A stretch of DNA of 64,000 nucleotides from Chelydra serpentina (Eukaryota; Chordata; Testudines; Chelydridae): positions 22,736,001-22,800,000 of the forward strand of contig JBAIAC010000019.1 of the NCBI GenBank assembly GCA_037349315.1, given 5' to 3'. A program made the translations under genes and the position numbers. The notes beneath the pieces were generated by a model, which ran no database searches, was not told the DNA's origin, and saw only the letters and a program-made list of their open reading frames with translations. This document shows positions 34,601 to 44,799 of this stretch, in pieces. The first letter of the stretch is position 1. Each line of letters begins with the position of its first letter.

Positions 34601-37500
34601 CATGGCCATATGTTCCATGCAGTTTGCAGTAACTATGAGCATGTCAGAAATGTGTGGGTCAGACCCTTGCTTTCTTCTATGGGTGGCCAAACCTTCTCCT
34701 TCAATGGAAGGTTACAGAGCAAACTGTGCAAGAAAAACCTTGTAGAGTGAATGGCACCATGTGGACGGTCCCTGCCCCCTCTGTGATTATCAAGATGTAG
34801 GGGAAGGCCCTGACTCATTCATAACAGAACTTTGGTAACACTAGCGCTAGCTGAGACTTTTGCTGTGAAGCGTTTTTCTTGGAAAATGCTGATTTGGCAA
34901 AATTGAAACTGTTTGTGGGAAAGGGGCATTTCAATGATTTTTCACATTTCCAATATTTTTGAAAGTGGGTTGGAAGTGTGTAAATGTCCCACGTCAACAT
35001 TTTCTAAATAAAACTTCCATTTTTTGGTTCAAAATGACTTTTTGTTTAGAACTTTAAGTTAATGTATAAAAACCATAAAAATAAAAGAGCAAAATCAATA
35101 CAAAATTTTTTGAAAGTCTCAAAAATCAATGTTTTGACTGACCTAATCTGATTTTTTTTCTGCTTTTTTTGGTTCATGCACATTTTTGAGATGTTTGCCT
35201 TTTTGTCCTGATTTGGGATGGGAAATAGTTTTGAAATTTCAAAGATTTTCACAGGATGGGAAAACTGTTTCCCGCCCAGCTTTAGTCAACCCATATTTTT
35301 CACCTTTTAATATAGATTTGCTTCTTTCAGCTTAGATATTGACTTTCCAGCAAGCGATTTGTTTGTTATTCCTGTCTCATGGAGTTTTCCGGCCATTGTC
35401 CTCAAAGCTGGTATTTGCTGGTAGCAGAGTGGAAGGAGAAAGCTCTCCAGCCTCAAAGGTCCTGAATATCCACACAGAAGAGAAATCACAGTCGTGTGAA
35501 GTCAAACACCTTCACGTAAATAGTCCTGCCTCTCCTCATTGTTGCTCTGAGCCCCCACCATTTCCACTGGCAGCACTGCTTCCTCTGAACATGCTGCCAT
35601 TTGATGACTCCTGGTAGGGAGCAAGCCACACTACATTATGTGTGTGCACATGGAGAACTGCAAAGGCTTTGTGTGGGAAGGCAGGTAGATGTGTCATTGG
35701 GGCCCAGAAGAGCAGCTGGACTTCAAATTCATCAGTGCGGGGGAAGCCACATGGAAAGGGAGAGCAAGGAGTCAATGGTAAACAGAAGGGAGCCACATGG
35801 TTATTAGCTACTGGGGAAGGGTGTGAGGAAGTCTTTAGATGCAGGGATGGGGAAGGATAAAGAGACAGCAGACTGGTACAGCTGTGGTCTTTTTCTGGTG
35901 AAGTGGCATAGTTTTCAGAAAAGCTGGGAATCATCACTTAGAAGATGCCTAACAAATAGTTTCCTGTGCAAAGTAGCCACCTAGGAGATTATTTAGTGCT
36001 AGCTGCTGGTTACTATTAAACCCTAAGATGAACATGTAAAAAGAACCTAATAATATGGATAACAACAACAAAAAAAAAGGCAGAAAATCTGATTAGATAG
36101 GCAAGCAAGCCTAATCTGAACACAGACTGTGCTATTCACAGCTCTGTTGTGTCTGGCAGTCAGTCTACATGAGCTTTCAACTCATCGTTTTGAATTTCTG
36201 TCAAAATTAGCCTGCGATAATTGTGGTTTTGTTACAAAATGGCAAAGGCAATATGAGTTTTGTGACTGGAGAACATAAATACGTTTGGCTTCCTAATCTT
36301 ATTCCGCCACAGGCATAGTACATACTTTAACAAGATCATCTGGAAGTGCAGTGGCCTTGGAGGAGTGCAGAGATTAAAACCCAGGCCCTGGTGGGCCAAC
36401 TAATAGGTTTAATCAGGTTCCCATGAAATAAGAGTTGGGGGCCACTAGATGAGCATTTCAGAAATAAGGTGCTTGCTTTGTGTGAAGGGGTAACTAAAAC
36501 TGGAAATGAATCAAGCCCATTTAATCAGCATTTTTCTTCATTAAGCTATAGGTATTTTGTTCCATCTTAAAAATGTATCATTAATAGAAAATAGCTATTA
36601 ATCTTCCAGCTGCTGCAGAGCATACTATAGCAGGTGTGGCTAGCAAATGCACACCTCCTCTGCTGCCAAACACAACTGGTAGCTCCTGAAATTCCTTCTG
36701 TTTCAAAAGAATATCTATTTCAAGTAACAACAGAATCATTGCAGAGAGGGTGTGAGTGGGAGCAATGATTAAATGAAAAGTGAATATAATGACTATCAAT
36801 TTTAAAGTAGACTCACCACATAGCTACAGTACAGTAGGTTTCAATTTAAATACCATGGTGATAAGCATCTCACAAAACCCCAAATAGATTTGTTTTGGGC
36901 CTACCTTATTATTCATAATTATATGCAATACACAATAACTATTTTGGTGGCTCGGCAGATGTGCCTTTGCTAGCCACACCCGCTGTAGAATGTTCTGCAG
37001 GAGTCAGCAGGCTAATCCCTGAACTAACCTGAGAAATCACTATTGTTTTTCCTAATTGATTCTTTTAAATATTATCCACAATTTCAGACAGTCTTGGAGA
37101 GTTGAGGAGTAAAAATCTGTGACATTTGTGTAACACTACTCAAAAGTCATTAAAATGCATTAAAAATCTCAAAAATTAGCCTATTTCCACACATTTTTTA
37201 GCATAACCTGGCAAGCTTCCTTGTGAAAATGGGCCCATTATTGCATGCCGGTAGCTTCTGGCTCACGAAAATGCAAAAATTCCATGTTCATATGTTTCTG
37301 ATGAAAAAATAGAAAATGTGTTGCAACTGGGAATAATGTGAAATGTTTTTCTTTTTAGGGGTCGGGTGAGGTGAGGGAAAGTGATACTGAGTATGCTTGT
37401 GAAAGCTTTGTGTAAAATTCCCTGAAACAAAAGTTGTGAATTTCTCAGGGCTGCTCCGAGGAACCATTACGGATATAAATAACAAGTCTATGTTAATGAG
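31700..37500. other. Intergenic, mostly unannotated
   Basis: No supported gene. A LINE 3' tail is suspected near 33430-33490. 34840-35280 is a T-rich stretch with TTTTGAAATTTC-like runs ending in CCCGCCCAGC, perhaps an unclassified DNA element. The remainder shows nothing specific. Confidence 0.5.
33430..33490 (+). mobile_element. L2-like LINE 3' tail
   Basis: GTGATTTGAGATCCTTGGGT followed by GGAAAGGACTACAGAGG matches the TTTGAGATCCTTGGGATGAA-type 3' end shared by L2-like elements. Confidence 0.45.
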
Positions 37501-37559
37501 TCAGGATTCATTTGAGTTTGTTCTCATGTTTGAATTACAATGATCCTTGGTTGTAAATG

Positions 37560-37770
37560 GTCTGTTGCAATTCTCCATTACATCTTCTGTAAGACTGGCG
37601 GAGAGGCTGAAACAATCTTACGACAGATCCTGCTAGCTTGCCAGAGAGGATGGAAGCACTTTGGGGCAGGGCTGTCTTTTTGCTCTGTGTTTGTATAGCA
37701 CCTAGCACACTGAGGTCCTGATCCATGAGTAGGGCTCATAAACTCTACTACACTACAAATAAATAATAAT
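37560..37770 (+). repeat. Unclassified SINE-like repeat with AATAAT tail
   Basis: GGGGCAGGGCTGTCTTTTTG, TTGTATAGCACCTAGCACAC and GGTCCTGATCCATGAGTAGG run into an ATAAATAATAATAA tail, typical of a retroposed 3' end. Same family as 42840-42980. Confidence 0.55.
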
Positions 37771-37815
37771 AAAGGAGACTTCCTTTTGAGTGGCCTGGCA
37801 GAAATACTGCCATTA

Positions 37816-38050
37816 AGGGTATGTCTTCACAGAGAGTAATAACCTACGGTTGGCCTGGGTCAGCTAACTCGGGCTCGCAGGGCTCAGGCTCTGGGGCTGT
37901 GAGGGTGGAGGGTACCAAAGCTTGGGCTCCAGCCTGAGCGCAAACATCTACACAGCGATTTTTAGCCCCACAAGCCCGAGTCAGCTGACCCCAGACCCAG
38001 GCCAGCTGCACCCACACCACAAGTCTTTCATCCCTGTGTAGACATACCCT
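37816..38050. mobile_element. MITE with AGGGTATGTC TIR (family M)
   Basis: Inverted ends AGGGTATGTCTTCACAG / CTGTGTAGACATACCCT. The interior is rich in GGGCTC / GAGCCC blocks. Partial relatives lie at 40655-40911, 48023-48135 and 50753-50885. TSD not resolved. Confidence 0.8.
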
Positions 38051-38922
38051 AACTCATAACAGACGCTAGTTTCAGTCTTGGCTGATTTCATTTGTGGGAT
38101 GCGCACACAGGGCCCAAGTCTGAAAAGTGCCATGTTCAGAAAAAAAAATCTCTTGAGAAAACCTGTTCCAGTAAATTTCAAGCATCAAGTGTGGAGATTA
38201 CTGGCGGCCATGCTGTGATGGCCAAATCGGGGTGGGCAAAGGGAGAACTAAAATGCCCCTTTCCACACTGAACCTGTGCTGGAGGGAGAAAAGTGGCTCC
38301 AGAAAGGCTGCATGCTCCCTCACATTGTAACCTGCAATATGGGTAGTCTGCAGAGAGGAGAAAGGAGCACCTTATACCATCTTATGCTTCTGTACAGGCA
38401 TGTCAATTGAGGCACGAGCTAGCCTAAGTGAGCATAAAGGGGCTGTCTAGATTACCAAACCTTACACATCGCCTCTGAATTTTGCCCTTTATATTAATTC
38501 TTACGGCAAGGATTCATCTCTAAATTGACAATCAAATGACCATCCTTATTTGGAAGCCTTGCACTCTTGACTACAGCTGGCTCAGCCACAGAACGCTAAT
38601 TCCTTTTCTCACTTGCACGCAAATAGAACGAAAATGTTTCCAAAGATCGGGAATGTCTTCATCTGTTGCACAGTATGGAGAAATGTATCAGGAAGTTTCA
38701 CTTTGACCACACCCTCTAGACAAGTGGAGGCCAAACCTGTCTTTCCTCACAAGCCTAATTTTACAATTTGAAAAGGAGCCACAAAACCCTAACTACAATG
38801 GGTGTGGGTGAGTCTATGTAATATCTACATTAATTGGAGCTCGTCACAAAACATATTACAAATAATTTTAAAATTCCCAATATTCTTTTCTGTCAAAATT
38901 TTGAAATGTTCTGATACTCTTT

Positions 38923-38950
38923 CTCTCACTCACTCACTCACTCACTCACA
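38923..38950. repeat. (CTCA)n microsatellite
   Basis: Seven consecutive ACTC/CTCA units. Confidence 0.9.
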
Positions 38951-39564
38951 TACACTTTCTTCTTCTATGGCTTTCCTCAGTTCAACTTCCTCTTACTTCT
39001 CTGCAGTGGTGCCAATGAAGGCGTGCTCCCGCCCTGCCAAGGTTTTTACACTTGCTCAAAGTTCCATAGGTTGTGGAGCAGGACGGGGGCGGGGAGGGGA
39101 GTCACGGCCTGACACTTGTAAACAATGCCCCCCTACTAATCAGTACAGCTGCTGCTAGAGTGGTCCATAGCATTGCACTGGGCGTTTCATCACAATGCCA
39201 TTGTACAGACAGGTGGCTGGGCCAAATGGTGTTGTGATTCTTTTCCCATACGGTAGCGTTCAGGGAGTTTGCTAAGAACTTGACTCCTGGTGGCACTGGG
39301 TCATGGGCTGTGTGGGTAGGAGAGAGGTCGACGCAGGGTTCTTGCAGGAGGAGGGAGCAGAGTGGGGGACAAGTGGGCACTTGAACAAAGTCCCTGCTGG
39401 CAGGGCAGGGACTGGAATTTGCCCCTCCTCTAAAGAAATATCTGAAATGGCACCATTGCTCTCTGCTTGTCTCATTTTACTACCCAGTGCCCTTTTTGCT
39501 CAGTTCAAATTGCTCATTTGCTCCCTCTCTTTATATGCAGAGTTGCTGTACCCATGTTGGTCCC

Positions 39565-39921
39565 TGTGGCGTAGCTAGGAGTGGAAAATTGGTTGGGCCC
39601 TGACTTTTGGGTGGACGGGCAATGACAGACTGTGCTAGCTCAGTGTCTCCACCGATGCCACACTATCTTCCTAGCCCTGGTACCCCCAGACACAGGGCTT
39701 CACCTGCCGAGCTGGGCATGCGTATGGGGCGGCTCAGAAAATGGCAAGGCAGAGCTGCCAGAGTGTAGGTTTTTGAAGGGTGGGCACATCACTCTATCCT
39801 GGATTTCAGGTGCCCGAGTGAGGCTTCAGGCCACTGTGGCAGCACTCCACCCCTGCTCAGATTTGGATGGGCCTGTATGCTAAGTGGGTGGGTCATGGCC
39901 CACCCACGGCTACGCCCCTCT
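39565..39921. mobile_element. 357-bp hAT-type element inserted in the Penelope remnant
   Basis: GGCGTAGCTAGG near the left and GGCTACGCC near the right are inverted. Exact 8-bp TSD TTGGTCCC at 39557-39564 and 39922-39929. Removing it restores the continuous PLE phrase ...TGTTGGTCCCAGGATG.... Confidence 0.85.
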
Positions 39922-40370
39922 TTGGTCCCAGGATGTTAGAGACACAAAGTGAGTGAGGTAATATTTTTTATTGGACTCACTTCTGTTGGCGAGAGAGCAA
40001 AGCTCTCAAGTTTAAACAGAGCTCTTTTTCTGGTCTGGGAAACATACTCAGGGTGTCAGAGCCAAGTAGTTAACACATATTTCAAGGGGCCAGTCAAGAT
40101 GAAGGGGCCTGTTAACCACCCTCGAGTCACAGGGAGGAAAGGAAGAGAGTGGGGGGCAAAAGGCAGTTTTGTGGGGGGGGGCGGTGTTAGTGGATTACAG
40201 CTTGTTGTGATAAGCCATAGATCCAGTGCCTCCATTCAGTCCATGATTTTTAGTATTTAGCAAAGTTATGAATTTAAACTCTCAGGCTTATCTTTTGAAG
40301 GTGTTACGCAGATTTCCTTAGCGAATGAGGTCTGAGAGTTCTGATAGAGAGTGATGATTTTGTGAAAAGT

Positions 40371-40598
40371 ATCAGAGGGGTAGCCGTGTTAGTCTGGCTC
40401 TGTAGAAGCGACAAAGGGTCCTGTGGCACCTTATAGACTAACAGAGGTATTGAAGCATAAGCTTTCGTGGGTGAATACCCACTTCTTAGGATGGAGAAGA
40501 TGCATCTGCTTGCATCCGAAGAAGTGGGTATTCACCCACAAAAGCTTATACTTCAATACCTCTGTTAGTCTATAAGGTGCCACAGGACCCTTTGTCGC
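40371..40598. mobile_element. Inverted pair of Penelope-like 3' ends with hammerhead-like cores
   Basis: Left arm 40409-40487 and right arm 40519-40597 are about 79-nt inverted repeats around a 31-nt spacer. Each arm carries AAGAAGTGGGTATTCACCCA on its sense strand; the minus-sense arm keeps GAAA, while the plus-sense arm has AAAA and CCGA instead of CTGA. The 12-bp direct repeat TTTGTGAAAAGT (40359-40370, 40599-40610) flanks the pair. Confidence 0.85.
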
Positions 40599-40654
40599 TT
40601 TGTGAAAAGTGTTTACCCTAGATGATATGCAGTACAGCTACACAAGGATAAAAG

Positions 40655-40911
40655 ACCCGCAACATGGCCACGGCTAACTCGGGCTCACGGGGCTTGGGCT
40701 GCAGGGCTAAAATGCACTGTGTAGATGGTTGGGCTCAGGCTGGAGCCCAACCCCTGGGACCCGCCCCCCTCACAGGGTTCAAGAGCCCGGGTTCCAGCTC
40801 AAGCCTGAATCTCTACACAACAGTTTTTCAGCCCTGGAGTTGAGCCCCATGAGCCCAAGTCACCTGACCTGGGCCAGACATGGGTTTTTAATCCCTGGAT
40901 AGACATAGGCA
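40655..40911. mobile_element. Family M MITE, degenerate copy
   Basis: CTAACTCGGGCTCACGGGGC, CTCAGGCTGGAGCCCAACCC and GGATAGACATAG follow the order of 37816-38050. It lies inside the Penelope remnant; ends eroded. Confidence 0.65.
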
Positions 40912-41239
40912 TGCTAGGGGGCATAATCATTTTTCTGTGTGAGTTCAGTCAAGAGCATAGTGATTGTTCGGTTTCACCCACATCGTTCTTTTGGGGGCAT
41001 TTGATGCACTGGATGAGGTACCCCACATGTTGTGATAGGCATGTGTAGGACCCATGGATCTTTATGTCTGTCTCCCATACTTACTTCCAAGCCTTCTTTC
41101 TTGTGGTCCTGTACACCTAGAAACCCCTTCCTGACTTCATCCAGAATCCCTACCCCTTCTCTACTATGGTTGTACGTAAACTAAAACTATGTAACCCTCG
41201 GAGACTTGCTTATCTTGGGTCCATTATCTCCACCCTATA

Positions 41240-42135
41240 TTTTCCATCAGCTCATCTTAACTTACATTGTCAACTGTGCTGGGCAAGGACTCCATTTTTG
41301 TTTTGTAAGAAACTGTGAGGTCTGACTAGTCTTCAGCAAAGCAGTTTTCCATGGGCACAAAATTGTCAGCCCTCAGAAACTACAACTAGTATAAAACACA
41401 GCAGTGTGCCTTTTTAGCAACATGGGTTGCCATTGAATTCATCAAGCCCTTCCTCCACTCACTTCACTAGCTGCCCATTGAATAGTGAGTCATATACAAG
41501 ATCTCAATTTTTGTCTTCAGGAATCTTAATGACCTGTGCCTGAGATAGTAAAAACTGTCTTAAAGCTCTGGCATGGGGACCATGATCGACAACTGTGGCA
41601 CAATGGAACTGTCCACCATGCAGGTAATGCCCTTCTGTGCAGGGAACAGTGCTTTACAGGTGGGATGGGGCGGGGCAGTCCAAGAGTGGAACTCCGGCAG
41701 GATCTAAGAACAATCACAAGCCTCACTACCTTGCATTTCAAGTACAAGGCACATTTCATTGATCTGCCCTTTGTTAAAAAAAACCAACAACATGCAGCAC
41801 TACATATTTTTAAAATCCACATGCACTTTTCCCCTGGGGAGAGGAAGAGAGACAACCACACATGCTATGTTGTTCACACTATTTAATGCACTACTGGAAG
41901 GTGTTCAGCTATCACATGTTGGATGCAATATCAGAACCTGAACAGCATTTATGGCACTATATATATATTTACTGACTCTATGGACCTGCATTTAAAAACA
42001 ATAGCTGTGTACCTATGGTATAGCATCTTAATGTCTACCTCACATATGGGTTGAAGTTTAATTCATGTTTTTAAATTGCTTTGAGATCCTTGGTTCCTTG
42101 CTACATAAGTGCAATGTATTTTTATTATTCTTATG
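41240..42135 (+). mobile_element. L2-like LINE, RT C-terminus and 3' tail
   Basis: Plus-strand frames give TRIPHIPVLxSLHWLPV-type remnants (here HSLHWLPIE near 41470), followed by a tail containing TTGCTTTGAGATCCTTGG near 42075. Frameshifts and stops abound. Open frames near 41526-41886 are by-products of this relic. Confidence 0.5.
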
Positions 42136-42839
42136 TTCCTAAAGACTATGAGCAATATTTTATAGAGGAACACATGAAAGTAGCAGCCATATATATCATG
42201 CCTAATTTGTAAAACATTGGATCTGCTCCAAAGCCCATTAAAATCAATGGTCATCTTTCCCCAGACTGCAGTGGGCTTTGGCACAGCCCCACTATTTGCT
42301 TAGAACCCAACTCTTTTTTCAGACAGACATGGAGGAATTCTGCCTGCAGTGATACTGTCCCAAGCTGTACTCTTGATAGAATTTATAAAAATAAAGAGCA
42401 TCAGGCCTTGTCAGTACTTTGGTGGGAGACCTCCAAAGAAAACCCACTGCTGAAGTAATGTTGGTGATGTAATACTCTGTGAATGTAAAAAAAATCCACA
42501 TTAACTCCGAGTATTTGATTTTGAATTTGGGTATCTGGTATAGCCGAAAGATGCGCACAAACTCATCCATTCAACTTTCTCTTGTTTACACAGCTGGGCC
42601 TTATTCTAGCAGCTGCTCTACCTCAGAGTTCCATACTAAGTTCTTCAGCTTTTAGGGTATAATGCTCACTATAGCTCTAACCATCACCCTCTTTTACATA
42701 ATGACAATGTGCATTTTTAATTTTTTCAGTGCTCAAAATGGAAGTGTTGTGAGTGTCTCAAAATACACCTAGTATATACAAAATATCAAATAAACAATAT
42801 AATCATCTCTCTGGCTCCATTTGTTGACTCTTGTTTTAT

Positions 42840-42980
42840 AGTGAGATTGTAAGCAATTGGGTGGGGGGGAGGCGAAACTTCAGAGACTGTTTTTCTCCTT
42901 TGTGTATGTACAGTGCCTAGCACAATGGAGTCCTGGTCCATGACTAGGGTGCCTCGGTGCTGTGGTAATACACATAATAA
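42840..42980 (+). repeat. Unclassified SINE-like repeat with AATAA tail
   Basis: GTACAGTGCCTAGCACAATG followed by GAGTCCTGGTCCATGACTAG and an ACACATAATAA tail; a second copy of the 37560-37770 family. Confidence 0.55.
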
Positions 42981-43059
42981 AGTCATATACAGTAGAACCT
43001 CAGAGTTATGAACACCAGAGTTACAAACTGAATTTAAATTTAATTAAAAGGGCTGAAAA

Positions 43060-43219
43060 CAATGTTCCTTCTAATTTTTGCCAGGCCATGTGCGCAAAAA
43101 ATTTAGTCTATGCAAATCGTGCTTCTGTGCAAATTTTTGTGCGCGCAGTGTTTCACCATGTTCGTGGGGTTTAGGATCTGTGTGCGTGTGCACACGCGCA
43201 CAGCTTCGAGGGAACAGTG
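43060..43219. mobile_element. 160-bp hAT-type element nested in the mariner element
   Basis: Ends CAATGTTCCTTC and GAGGGAACAGTG are inverted. Exact 8-bp TSD GCTGAAAA at 43052-43059 and 43220-43227. The interior has GTGCGC-rich palindromic sequence. Confidence 0.92.
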
Positions 43220-43377
43220 GCTGAAAAGCAGCATTTTTTTTCTGCATAGTAAAGTTTCAAAGTTGTATTAAGTCAATGTTCAGTTGTAAACGTTTGAAAG
43301 AACAACCACAACATGTTGTTCAGCGTTACAAACATTTCAGCGTTATGAACAACCTCCAGTCCCAAGGTGTTCATAAC

Positions 43378-43578
43378 CAGGGCCGGCTTTAAGCCGATTC
43401 TGGCGATTCCCCAGAATCGGGCCCCGCGCCACAGGGGTCCCTGCTCCGGCGTTTTCTTTTTTTTTTTTTTGCTCAGCCGATCGGCGGTGGGAGGTGGTTT
43501 TTTTTTCTCAGCCGATTGGCGGCAGGGCCCCGCCGTCGTTATTCACGTGGGGCCCCGCACCCGCTAAAGCCGGCCCTG
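43378..43578. mobile_element. 201-bp hAT-type element nested in the mariner element
   Basis: Ends CAGGGCCGGCTTTA and TAAAGCCGGCCCTG are perfect inverted repeats. Exact 8-bp TSD TTCATAAC at 43370-43377 and 43579-43586. Shares the CAGGGCC terminus with the 15187-15588 element. Confidence 0.95.
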
Positions 43579-44396
43579 TTCATAACTCTGTGGTTCTACT
43601 GTACTTAAATAAACCTTATTCAGGTGGCTTGAATTCAGCAGCTCACAAGTAGCAGCCATGCTGCAGCTCTGTCCACTCAAAGAATGGCAGAGGACAAGTG
43701 GATTGTGTTTCAGTGTGGGTGAAGTACAAATAGTATAGACATGAACTATTCATGTGGCGCTGTGGGCAGAACCTGACTATCTGCCTGAGAGTACTACTAA
43801 TCCTTTGCTGTAATGAGCAATATATATATATAAAACTAAAGTTTACATTTCTATTTTTTATATCTGTGCAAATAGAAAACACCACTTTATGGATGGTGTT
43901 AGAACTGATCTTGCATGGTGTAATTTTTGTTCTGCAGTTCTTTTCCTGATATAAAAATGAACCACTAGAGAAATAATAAAAATAACTGAGTCTCACAAGA
44001 AAGGAAGTTACTGCTGTATGTTTGGCCACCTGCTACAACTCTAGTTTTCCTTTCCTGCCCCCTCTGCCAATAGAATTTGGTTTCTTACTGCTTGGTTTTT
44101 AGTTACATCATTAAAGATGAAATCCTGCTTGCCTGATTTAGGCACAGTTCTTACCGACCCCAATGGGGAAACTGTGAGCCAGAATTGACCCTACATAGAA
44201 ATATAAAAGACAAATAGGAGCAGGAAAACCAATATGCGGAAGGTGAACATTTGTGTTATTATACGTGAAACAAAACTTACATGATGTTAACCACTGGGAT
44301 CTGTGTCTCCTTAATGAGATGTCCTTGTAACAAGGGATGTCATGTGATATCAGTATGCCCTTATAAATGACTTGACGTACATGGAGCAGAATCCCA

Positions 44397-44717
44397 CACA
44401 GGCGGAGACTTCCGGTTCCGCCCGTGGGTGCCGTCACTCTGCGTCGGGGGCGGGGCCCCACCCGACGCCGGGCCCCGCCCCCGACATCAGGGGACGTTGC
44501 GGGGTCCTGCCCCCGATGCCGGGTGACGTTGCAGGGCCCCGCCCCCGCCGCCACGTTGCCCAGCGTCGGGGGCGGGGCCCCGCAACGTCTCCCGGTGCCG
44601 GTAAGTTTGCCGCGGGTCCGGGGCGGGCGGGGAGTTGCCGGTGGGTGCAGAGCACCCACCAATTTTTCTCCATGGGTGCTCCAGCCCCGGAGCACCCATG
44701 AAGTCAGCGCCTATGGT
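44397..44717. mobile_element. GC-rich CpG-dense non-autonomous element
   Basis: Left end CACAGGCGGAGACTTC pairs with right end GAAGTCAGCGCCTATG. Flanks GAATCCCA and CAATCCCA match at seven of eight positions. The interior repeats GGGGCGGGGCCCC-like units with many CpGs; a hairpin of GGGTGCAGAGCACCC type lies near the right end. Long open frames here are compositional. Confidence 0.7.
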
Positions 44718-44799
44718 CAATCCCATACAAAAGGCAAAGTGTAATTTAGCCTGCTAGTTTACACCAGATTTTGGTGTCATTGTGCAGCTGCGGCTGCAC

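Larger units (their letters stand above)
39541..41060 (-). mobile_element. Penelope-like element remnant with GIY-YIG endonuclease trace, multiply interrupted
   Basis: On the minus strand, 41056-40925 reads ...HVGYLIQCIKCPQKNDVGET and then ...LNSHRKM, which matches the N-terminal half of a Penelope-type GIY-YIG endonuclease, with an in-frame stop. 3' UTR follows toward lower coordinates, with the GTGAGGTAATATTTTTTATT terminal block at 39954. Three later insertions interrupt it: a hAT-type element (39565-39921), an inverted PLE pair (40371-40598) and a MITE (about 40655-40911). A dead copy. Confidence 0.78.
42990..43601. mobile_element. Tc1/mariner (Tigger-like) element carrying two nested hAT insertions
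   Basis: Inverted ends CAGTAGAACCTCAGAGTTAT and its counterpart TAACTCTGTGGTTCTACTG, flanked by TA at 42988-42989 and 43602-43603. Without the two insertions and their TSDs the element is about 235 bp, so it is non-autonomous. Confidence 0.9.

Noticed and set aside
35536..35937. 133-codon open frame on the minus strand
   Set aside because: Low-complexity Ser/Pro-rich peptide with no recognised family, no supporting exon structure, and competing frames on the other strand.
43643..44029. 128-codon frame on the minus strand
   Set aside because: AT-rich intergenic sequence; the peptide has no recognisable motif or splice context.
44138..44695. 185-codon open frame on the minus strand
   Set aside because: Most of it lies in the GC-rich element at 44397-44717, where several frames stay open at once for compositional reasons. 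No domain or splice context.
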